This document shows, one piece after another, positions 15,730 to 21,671 of a DNA stretch of 29,371 nucleotides. The number at the start of each line of letters is the position of its first letter. Positions within the stretch are counted from its first letter, which is position 1. The notes beneath the pieces are model-generated. The model saw nothing but the letters and a program-made list of their open reading frames with translations. It ran no database searches and was not told where the DNA came from. The DNA lies in contig CAAEBN010000084.1 in assembly GCA_900754075.1 (NCBI GenBank), positions 1 through 29,371 on the forward strand, given 5' to 3'. Position numbers and translations under genes: made by a program. Source of the stretch: an uncultured Collinsella sp. (GTDB lineage Bacteria; Actinomycetota; Coriobacteriia; Coriobacteriales; Coriobacteriaceae).

Positions 15730-15754
15730 AGTCATTGGACGTTCTTAAATGACT
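15730..15754 (+). repeat. 25-nt palindromic repeat, copy 3
   Basis: AGTCATT and AATGACT are perfect 7-bp arms around GGACGTTCTTA, two bases shorter than copy 2 and otherwise nearly identical. It lies 7 nt downstream of the ABC-2 permease stop codon, again at a minus-strand gene end. Confidence 0.7.
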
Positions 15755-15760
15755 AGGTGG

Positions 15761-16966
15761 CTAGGCGCGGGATTTGGCGCGTGCGAGGGCGAGGCCCACG
15801 GCGGCAATGGCCATGGCAAAGAGCGCCGTGACGCCTAGGTCGCAGGCGATGTCGCCCAGCACGGCGGACGTCAGGTCCGAGGCAAGCGCCTTGCTGATCG
15901 CGTCGTTCACCCAAAACGTCGGCACAAAGTGCGCCACCGTCTGCACGGCCGAGCCCATGAGCGACAGGGGCATCCAGGCTCCGCCCAAAAACGTCATGAG
16001 CATGCCAAGCAGGTTGCCCACACCGTTGAGCAGCTCCTCGCGCGCACCCAGGCTCGAAAGCGCAAAGCCAACGGCCAGTGGCGTGCACGCCAGGGCAAAC
16101 GTCGCCGCCAGCGCCAGGCACACACGACCCACACCGACCTCGGCGACCGCGCCGGCAAAGCCCACGACGCCCATCATGCTCGACACAAACCAGATGCAGA
16201 CGGTGAGCACGGCGGCGGCCGCAAACACGGCAAGCGAACGCTGGCGCTCGGAGATTGGGCCGGCCTCCATGCGGCGCACGCGCTCGGGCTCGTTCATGCC
16301 CGAGAACACCAGTCCCACCGACACGATGACCGACGAGATAATCGCGTACGCACCAAAGTTGAAGTACGACTCGAGCGTGGCGGCGGCAGTCGAGTCAACC
16401 TTGACCTGCTCGACCTCGACCTTGGCGCGCTTCGCGGCGGCATGCTCGGCCGCCTTGGCAACATCGCCGTTGGGGGCAGCGGGCTCAAGCGCGGCCGCAG
16501 CACCCGCGAGCGAGATCCAGCGCGAGGCCTCGGCAGACGAAAGCGCCGCCGCCATGGTGCCGGCGCCGTAGGTCACATCGAGCTTGGGCAGAGACTCCCC
16601 CGCGCGGGCGGCTGCAACAAGGTCGCCCTCAAACCCCTCCGGGATAAAGAACACGCAGTCGGCGCTACCTTTGGCGCTGTTGCTCTTGGAGAGCGCGTCC
16701 GCAAGGTCGTAGGTGTCGTCGCCGACGCCCGTGACCAGCTCAAAACGCGAACCCAGATGCTTGGTAAGCGCACACGAAAGGTCGCTATTGTCGCGGTCGA
16801 CCACGATCACGTTGGTGTCGTAGGGCTTGTACTCGGTGAGCTGCGACGAGTTCCAGCTCACCGATGCCGCGATGAATACGCCCATGAGCGAGATGAACAC
16901 CGTATAGATGAGCAGGTAGAACGGGTGCGCCAGCGCCATGCGAAGCGCGGTCTTAAAGGTGCTCAT
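15761..16966 (-). CDS. ABC-2 type permease (second subunit)
   Basis: This 401-residue membrane protein has the ABC-2 exporter layout: one N-terminal helix (about 16-38), a large extracytoplasmic domain (about 40-220) beginning NSSQLTEYKPYDTNVIVVD, then six hydrophobic helices (about 222-395). Segments LLGMLMTFLGGAWMPLSLM and FVPTFWVNDAISKAL are characteristic of the ABC2_membrane_3 group. ATG 16966 is chosen because AAGGAG lies 5 nt upstream; it overlaps the end of the preceding permease gene by 14 nt. It probably pairs with that permease as a heterodimer driven by the ATPase at 18150-19088. The substrate is unknown; such systems export peptides, lipids or drugs. Confidence 0.88.
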   Translation of the reverse strand: MSTFKTALRMALAHPFYLLIYTVFISLMGVFIAASVSWNSSQLTEYKPYDTNVIVVDRDNSDLSCALTKHLGSRFELVTGVGDDTYDLADALSKSNSAKGSADCVFFIPEGFEGDLVAAARAGESLPKLDVTYGAGTMAAALSSAEASRWISLAGAAAALEPAAPNGDVAKAAEHAAAKRAKVEVEQVKVDSTAAATLESYFNFGAYAIISSVIVSVGLVFSGMNEPERVRRMEAGPISERQRSLAVFAAAAVLTVCIWFVSSMMGVVGFAGAVAEVGVGRVCLALAATFALACTPLAVGFALSSLGAREELLNGVGNLLGMLMTFLGGAWMPLSLMGSAVQTVAHFVPTFWVNDAISKALASDLTSAVLGDIACDLGVTALFAMAIAAVGLALARAKSRA

Positions 16967-18140
16967 AGCGGCTCCTTCCAAAGATCAGCGTGGCGGCGGC
17001 AACGAACAGCAGCGCCATAAGGACCAGCGCGCCGGCGCGAACGGCAAAGGGGCCCAGGTCCTCAAAGAAATACAGGCGATTGAACATGTCGCAGATGAGC
17101 TTGACGGGGTTGAGCCAGCACTCGGCCGGGCAGGCGCGGGCGACGTCGTCGGCAAGTGCCATCGCCGGCTCGCCGTAGAGGCCGGCGAACAGGGCGCACG
17201 TGGTGGCAAAGCCCGTGAGGATGCCCGACTTGGACGCCTTTCCGCCCTTAACAGGAAGCGTGCCCACAAAAAGGCCCAGGCCCGTGGCGGCAAGCGCGGA
17301 AGCGGCGCCGCCCACCAGACACAGCCCCTCGCGCCCGCCAAAGTCAACGCCCACGACTAGGCGCACGTAGCCGATCGCAATCGCCATCGAGGCGAAGGAA
17401 ACCAGCCACGAGCCCACAAAAATGCCAGCCAGTGATGCCGTCTTGGAAAGGCCGCCCACGCAGCGACGTGCGCCAAGGCCCGACAGATTGGGCTGCAGGT
17501 CGACGACGCTCAAGGCGGCAAACTCGGCAGACATCATCGCGACCAGGCCAAAGAGCGCGTAGTAGTAGATGACCGTGCCATCGGGCGTGGTGCGTGTCAG
17601 GCTTACGCGGCGGGTGCCACCCTCGAGCGACAGGGCGCGCGCAACCGCCTCCGGATCGGCGAGCGCCGCCGGGTTATCCTGGGCAATCTGGGACATGAGC
17701 TCGGCATTTTGCGTATACGAGCTTGCCACCGTCTCCAGGATGCTGCGATCGGTGAGCACCGACGACGCACGCGAGCTGTCGTAACTCGATAGCAGCGTGA
17801 GTTTGGGCGTGCCCGCGTCGTCGACCGTATAGATGCCCGCGACCTCGCCGGCCTTGAGTGCACGGTTCGCATCGGCTGCGTCGTCGCACTCGTGGATTTC
17901 GAGCAGCTGATCGTCGCTCTCCTTGGCAAGCGACGTCGCCACGCCCTTAAAGGTCGAGGCGTCCCAGGCTTCGTCAGTGACAACGGCAACCGGCACTGGG
18001 TCGACCGTGCCGTCGGAACTGAGGTTCGCAAACATAAACATGAACATCGTGGAAAGCGCGACGGGAAAGACCGCGCCCCAGACCCACGTGCTCGGCCGGC
18101 GCAGCAGCGTCTTGACCGTGATAATAATGGTGTTGAACAT
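16953..18140 (-). CDS. ABC-2 type permease (first subunit)
   Basis: This 395-residue membrane protein has the same plan as its downstream neighbour: an N-terminal helix (about 18-40), an extracytoplasmic domain (about 42-188) and six C-terminal helices (about 190-390). Low identity but shared length and topology suggest an ancient duplication and a heterodimeric channel. ATG 18140 has AGGGGG 5 nt upstream and follows the ATPase stop by 9 nt, so the three genes form one operon. The domain at 42-188 reads as a soluble mixed alpha/beta region (PVPVAVVTDEAWDAS, AGIYTVDDAGTPKLTLL), as is usual in this family. Confidence 0.88.
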   Translation of the reverse strand: MFNTIIITVKTLLRRPSTWVWGAVFPVALSTMFMFMFANLSSDGTVDPVPVAVVTDEAWDASTFKGVATSLAKESDDQLLEIHECDDAADANRALKAGEVAGIYTVDDAGTPKLTLLSSYDSSRASSVLTDRSILETVASSYTQNAELMSQIAQDNPAALADPEAVARALSLEGGTRRVSLTRTTPDGTVIYYYALFGLVAMMSAEFAALSVVDLQPNLSGLGARRCVGGLSKTASLAGIFVGSWLVSFASMAIAIGYVRLVVGVDFGGREGLCLVGGAASALAATGLGLFVGTLPVKGGKASKSGILTGFATTCALFAGLYGEPAMALADDVARACPAECWLNPVKLICDMFNRLYFFEDLGPFAVRAGALVLMALLFVAAATLIFGRSRYEHL

Positions 18141-18149
18141 GGCTGCCCC

Positions 18150-19088
18150 CTAGTCGCGCAGCTCGCGGCCGGTGATCTCGAGGAACACGTCGTTGAGAGT
18201 CGGCGGCTCGCTCCACACGCGGCCGAGCGCCACGTCGGCAGCGCGCAGCGTGTCGAGGATGTCGACCAGGTTGTGCGGGCTCGCTTCGCAGGTGCAGACG
18301 AGCTCGCCGCCGGACAGCTCGACGCTGAGCACGTGCTCGTGGGCGCGCAGGCGCTCGACTGTGGCGGCCTCGACGGCGCCGACCTCGACAGTCACGCGCT
18401 CGCCCATCTGAATCATGCGCTTGAGCTCGTCGTTGGTGCCCTGCGCCAGCACGCGGCCGCCGTCCATGATCATGATGCGGCTGCAAATCTGCTCGACTTC
18501 CTCCATGTAATGGCTGGTATACACCACCGTGGCGCCCTCGTCGCGCAGGCGGCAGATGCCCTCCAGGATGGCGTTGCGGCTCTGCGGGTCGACCGCCACC
18601 GTGGGCTCGTCAAAGAAGATGAGCTCGGGCTTGTGCGCGATGCCGCAGGCAATGTTGAGGCGACGCGCCAGGCCGCCCGAGAGCTTGCCGGGGCGAAACT
18701 TGGTAAAGTCGCCCAGCCCGACAAAGTCGATGGCCTCTTCGACCAGCGCGCGACGGCGCTTGCGGTCGTTAACGTAGAGGCTGCAGAAATAGTCGATGTT
18801 CTCGCGCACCGTAAGCTCGTCAAACACCGCCACCTGCTGCGGCACCACGCCGATGCGGCGCTTGAGATCATAACGGGCGGGCGTCATGGGCTCGCCGAAC
18901 AGCTCGATGGTGCCTTTGTCGTAGGCAAGCAGCTGCAGAATACAGTTGATGGACGTGGTCTTGCCCGAGCCATTGGGACCCAGCAGACCAAAGATCTCGC
19001 CGGGGGCGATGCTCAGGTTAAAGTGGTCGAGCGCAATAAGGTCGTCATAGCGCTTGACGAGGTTTTCGACGTGGACGATGTCTGTCAT
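18150..19088 (-). CDS. ABC transporter ATPase (ABC-2 exporter)
   Basis: This 312-residue nucleotide-binding protein has Walker A GPNGSGKTT (37-45), signature LSGGLARR (136-143), Walker B IFFDEPTVAVDP (157-168) and H-loop H193. A C-terminal extension (about 230-312) is typical of drug/antibiotic-exporter ATPases of the CcmA/DrrA type. I placed the start at the ATG at 19088 (MTDIVHVENLVKRY), with GGAAGG 8 nt upstream, because the family begins there. It is the first gene of a three-gene ABC-2 operon and is divergent from a two-component system whose response regulator is the obvious candidate controller. Confidence 0.93.
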   Translation of the reverse strand: MTDIVHVENLVKRYDDLIALDHFNLSIAPGEIFGLLGPNGSGKTTSINCILQLLAYDKGTIELFGEPMTPARYDLKRRIGVVPQQVAVFDELTVRENIDYFCSLYVNDRKRRRALVEEAIDFVGLGDFTKFRPGKLSGGLARRLNIACGIAHKPELIFFDEPTVAVDPQSRNAILEGICRLRDEGATVVYTSHYMEEVEQICSRIMIMDGGRVLAQGTNDELKRMIQMGERVTVEVGAVEAATVERLRAHEHVLSVELSGGELVCTCEASPHNLVDILDTLRAADVALGRVWSEPPTLNDVFLEITGRELRD

Positions 19089-19197
19089 GAGGCGGCCCTT
19101 CCGTTGATTGCGGCCCGGTACGATTGCATCATCGCAGGAGCCGCCGGCGCGCACCAGTGAGCTTTGTCACGAGTGCGAGGGGGCGGAGGCGAAACCC

Positions 19198-19213
19198 TCG
19201 CTCGCGCGAGCGA
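19198..19213. promoter_or_regulatory. 16-bp perfect palindrome in the divergent control region
   Basis: TCGCTCGC followed by its exact reverse complement GCGAGCGA, between the ABC-2 operon and the histidine kinase gene. The position is right for a dimeric regulator such as the NarL-type protein encoded nearby, but the sequence is GC-only alternation and could be coincidental in high-GC DNA. Confidence 0.4.
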
Positions 19214-19286
19214 TCGACGCCGCTTTGCCGCGCGGGAGGAATGTCACGGTTGCGCAGGCGGCCCCTCTACCACGCGCGGCTTCGCG

Positions 19287-19292
19287 TACAAT
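19287..19292 (+). promoter_or_regulatory. -10 box of a leaderless promoter for the histidine kinase
   Basis: TACAAT lies 6 bp upstream of the kinase ATG, so transcription would begin at or within a base or two of the start codon. No Shine-Dalgarno sequence lies upstream of this ATG, which fits a leaderless mRNA. No -35 match is evident. Confidence 0.5.
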
Positions 19293-19298
19293 ACCCGT

Positions 19299-20444
19299 AT
19301 GAACAGGCTTTTCGACAAATCGATCGTTCTGGCGTGCTGTATCGCAGCCGCCACGGGTCTTGCTGTGGACGCTCGCCTGGTCGCGGCGTTTTGCCTTGGC
19401 GTTATTGCCACTTCGCTGGCCGAGGTCGCACAGGAGGAACGCACGCGCCACACAAGCGAGGCCGCGAGTTACGCTTACATCATCGCGGCCGTCTTCGTGC
19501 CGCCGTTTGTGCCGTTTGCGCCTCTCGCCCTCTATGACATCGCGCGGCGCGTGCGCCGCGAGCACGCCTGGGTCGCGTTGGGCATTGGCTCCGCTTTTGC
19601 CCTTGCGCTCGTCGCGGACCTTCGCGTCGATGCGCTCACCGCCCGAACGCTTCTGCTGACCGCCATCCTTTCGGTTGCCGCCACCTTGTTATCGCTACGT
19701 ACCGCCCAGCTAGAGCGCGAGCAGCAGCGCATGCGCCGTATCCGCGACGAGCTGCAGGAACGAGCCCTCGCGCTCGAAGCGCGCAACCGCGACCTTGCCG
19801 ACCGTCAGGACTACGAAGTCGAGCTCGCGACGCTCGCCGAACGCGCCCGCATCGCGCGCGAGATCCACGATAACGTGGGCCACCAGCTCACGCGCGCCTC
19901 ACTGCAGGCCGAAGCCCTGCGTGTGGTTCACGCCGACGAGCCCGGCGTCGCCGCCGATTTCGCCGACGTCAAACGCACGGTTGACGAGGCGCTCCAGCTT
20001 GTGCGCACCAGCGTCCACGCGCTCAACGACAACGCCGTCGACCTTTCCGTGCAGCTCGAACGCATTGTTGAAGGCACGCGCTCGGACGGCGGCCCGCAGA
20101 TTGAGCTTGAAGTTATGACCGAGCATGCGCCCGCAAACGTCGCGAACTGCTTTGCGGCGGTCCTGCGCGAGGCGCTCTCCAACACCATGCGCCACGCTTG
20201 CGCCCATGCTGTCACTGTGCGATGCATGGAGCATCCGTCGTTTTACCAGCTCATCGTTACCGACGATGGCGTGGGCGGGGTCCAAGCAAGCGGCCGCGGC
20301 GCCGCGGAAGGCATGGGGCTCGCCTCCATGCGTGAGCGCATCGAGGCGCTTGGCGGTACCTTCACCGCCGGCCCGCGTGCCGGCGCCGGCGGCTGGCGCG
20401 TGTTTGCCACCGTTCCCAAACAGCAAGGAGATGAGGGCCGATGA
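19299..20444 (+). CDS. NarL-family sensor histidine kinase
   Basis: This 381-residue sensor has about five hydrophobic segments (about 8-24, 27-43, 56-78, 90-107, 116-134) with very short external loops, so it probably senses within or at the membrane. A coiled coil (about 137-175) leads to the HisKA_3 phosphoacceptor region EIHDNVGHQL (188-197, H190) and an HATPase domain with N295 in REALSNTMRH, DDGVGG (322-327) and GMGLASM (338-344). It is of the LiaS/VraS/DesK type. ATG 19299 is chosen because a TACAAT box lies directly upstream and the membrane part begins there; there is no ribosome site. Its stop overlaps the regulator start (ATGA). It is divergent from an ABC-2 exporter operon, a common arrangement for envelope-stress sensing. 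Confidence 0.9.
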   Translation: MNRLFDKSIVLACCIAAATGLAVDARLVAAFCLGVIATSLAEVAQEERTRHTSEAASYAYIIAAVFVPPFVPFAPLALYDIARRVRREHAWVALGIGSAFALALVADLRVDALTARTLLLTAILSVAATLLSLRTAQLEREQQRMRRIRDELQERALALEARNRDLADRQDYEVELATLAERARIAREIHDNVGHQLTRASLQAEALRVVHADEPGVAADFADVKRTVDEALQLVRTSVHALNDNAVDLSVQLERIVEGTRSDGGPQIELEVMTEHAPANVANCFAAVLREALSNTMRHACAHAVTVRCMEHPSFYQLIVTDDGVGGVQASGRGAAEGMGLASMRERIEALGGTFTAGPRAGAGGWRVFATVPKQQGDEGR

Positions 20445-21070
20445 GGCTCATCGTTGTCGATGACGACCGCTTGGTGGTCGATTCGCTCAAGATTATCCTG
20501 GGCGCCCAGCCACAGATTGAGGTGGTGGGCACCGGCGCCAACGGCAACGACGCGGTTTCGCTCTATGCCGAGCACACGCCCGATATCGCACTGCTCGACA
20601 TTCAGATGCCGGGGCGCGACGGGCTTTCGGCCGCGCACGAGATTCTTGAGCGCGACCCTGCCGCGCGCGTGGTGTTTCTGACAACATTCTCGGATGACGA
20701 GTACATTGTGTCGGCGCTCAAGCTGGGCGCCCGCGGCTACCTGATCAAAACCGATGTCGCCGCCATTCCGCCAGCGTTGGCGCAGGTCATGGATGGCAAA
20801 CGCGTGCTCGAGGGTAAGGCGATCGAGGATATCAACTTTGATGGGGCGGGCATCGAAGCCGGCACGCCCCGCCGGCCCGCCGCCTTTGCCGGCCTGACCG
20901 ACCGCGAGTTCGAAGTCGCCGAGCTCATCGCCCGCGGTCTCGACAACAAGGAGATTGCCGCCACCGCTTACATGGGCGAAGGCACCGTACGCAACCACAT
21001 CAGCTCGATCCTGGCCAAAATGGGTCTGCGCAACCGCACGCAGATCGCAATCGCCTACCTGCGAGGCTAA
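20441..21070 (+). CDS. NarL/FixJ-family response regulator
   Basis: This 209-residue two-domain regulator has a receiver domain (1-120) with acidic pocket D7-D9, phosphoacceptor D53 in LLDIQMPG, T81/T82 and K103, and a LuxR-type helix-turn-helix (about 152-206; LTDREFEVAELIARGLDNKEI, HISSILAKMGLRNR). The ATG overlaps the kinase stop by 4 nt and has AAGGAG 10 nt upstream. All phosphorylation residues are present, so it should be controlled by the upstream kinase. Probable targets are the divergent ABC-2 operon and its own operon; a role in the adhesin downstream is possible but unsupported. The gene end is followed by a repeat array, not by a classical terminator. Confidence 0.95.
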   Translation: MRLIVVDDDRLVVDSLKIILGAQPQIEVVGTGANGNDAVSLYAEHTPDIALLDIQMPGRDGLSAAHEILERDPAARVVFLTTFSDDEYIVSALKLGARGYLIKTDVAAIPPALAQVMDGKRVLEGKAIEDINFDGAGIEAGTPRRPAAFAGLTDREFEVAELIARGLDNKEIAATAYMGEGTVRNHISSILAKMGLRNRTQIAIAYLRG

Positions 21071-21090
21071 TTTCCCAACGGCCGATCACC

Positions 21091-21145
21091 CCGGCATAGC
21101 AAAATGGCTGTTACCGATTTAACGCCATTTCAAAACTATGCCGGA
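21091..21145 (+). other. Alternative hairpin overlapping the left arm of the type 1 element
   Basis: CCGGCATAG (21091-21099) can pair with CTATGCCGG (21137-21145), with an inner AAATGGC/GCCATTT helix (21102-21108 with 21124-21130). CTATGCCGG is also part of the left arm of the long hairpin 21131-21284, so the two structures exclude each other. It could act as a terminator-like or switching structure after the response regulator gene. Confidence 0.5.
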
Positions 21146-21284
21146 TTACGGGGCTAAAGCCAGAACCCCCATTCATACCCGCGTTTTCCGCAAAATGACG
21201 GCTCGTCTACCTGCGGTTTTATTTTCACGAATATCGGTATGGTTGGGGACTCGTGACTCAGCCCCGTAATCCGGCATAGTTTTG
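21131..21284 (+). repeat. Type 1 nested hairpin element, left copy
   Basis: Perfect 25-bp inverted arms (21131-21155 and 21260-21284; the left arm ends GCCGGATTACGGGGCT) enclose a second helix (CCCCATTCATACC with GGTATGGTTGGGG) and a core containing TACCTGCGGTTTT. It matches the element at 29081-29234 in the same orientation with identical arms. Confidence 0.85.
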
Positions 21285-21332
21285 TTCGGGCGACCCCGTA
21301 CGAGTGCCTCTGCCAGCCTCGCGGGACCAAAA

Positions 21333-21363
21333 TGATCCGTTTTCCTACGTCCCCAAGGGATCA
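21333..21363 (+). repeat. TGATCC/GGATCA mini-hairpin, copy 1
   Basis: TGATCC pairs with GGATCA across a 19-nt loop beginning GTTTTCCTACGTCCCC. Near-identical copies are at 28784-28814 and 29023-29053. The distance to the next large hairpin arm is 24 nt, close to that of the other copies. Confidence 0.75.
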
Positions 21364-21387
21364 GCCGGAACCGCTCGCCACGAAATG

Positions 21388-21525
21388 GGCCCATCTACTA
21401 CGTTTGACTCGATACCCCTGAACATACCTTCGTTTTGAACAAAACCGCAGGCGTTCTACCTGCGGTTTTGTTTTCGCGTTTTTTGGCATGGTTAGGGGTA
21501 AGGGGCTAAACGTAGTAGATGGGCC
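21388..21525 (+). repeat. Type 2 nested hairpin element, left copy
   Basis: Outer arms GGCCCATCTACTACGTTT (21388-21405) and AAACGTAGTAGATGGGCC (21508-21525) are perfect. Inside, TACCCCT...CATACC pairs with GGCATGG...AGGGGTA, and the core is a perfect 12-bp hairpin CAAAACCGCAGG / CCTGCGGTTTTG with loop CGTTCTA. The core resembles that of type 1 although the arms are unrelated. A second copy is at 28839-28976. Confidence 0.85.
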
Positions 21526-21555
21526 GATTTTGTGGCACCCCCGGCGCACAAAAGC

Positions 21556-21590
21556 GCCGCCACGGAGGAGGGAGATACCTCCGTGGCGGC
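21556..21590 (-). terminator. Strong hairpin downstream of the adhesin gene, possible terminator
   Basis: A 13-bp perfect stem (GCCGCCACGGAGG / CCTCCGTGGCGGC) with a 9-nt loop. On the minus strand it is followed after a few bases by TTTT, so it may be the outer terminator of the adhesin transcript; the T tract is short and offset. Confidence 0.5.
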
Positions 21591-21591
21591 T

Positions 21592-21609
21592 GGGGGGGTG
21601 GGGGTGGGG
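21592..21609 (+). other. G-run, potential G-quadruplex
   Basis: Runs of seven, five and four G separated by single T. The seven-G run can be split, so four tracts of three or more are available. It is C-rich on the adhesin transcript strand. Confidence 0.5.
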
Positions 21610-21629
21610 CTACATTTTTGGCTTTTCGC

Positions 21630-21662
21630 CAGCGGCCCGGGGCCTTTTGGCCCCGGGCGCTG
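21630..21662 (-). terminator. 3' hairpin of the adhesin gene
   Basis: The stem GCCCGGGGCC / GGCCCCGGGC with a four-base loop, extended by CAGC/GCTG past a bulged G, lies directly after the adhesin stop. It has no T tract. The partial gene at the right edge has a comparable GC-rich stem with a four-base AAAA loop on the minus strand. Confidence 0.55.
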
Positions 21663-21671
21663 TCAGCGTGC

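Noticed and set aside
13056..19160. Plus-strand open frames opposite the ABC genes (13056-15068, 15929-17020, 17892-19160)
   Set aside because: The minus frames carry complete Walker motifs and membrane helices; the opposite frames show only compositional bias.
21173..21394. Small open frames inside the hairpin elements (21173-21394 minus, 28983-29219 plus)
   Set aside because: They share short peptides only because they read through the same repeat arms; no ribosome sites and no conservation outside the arms.
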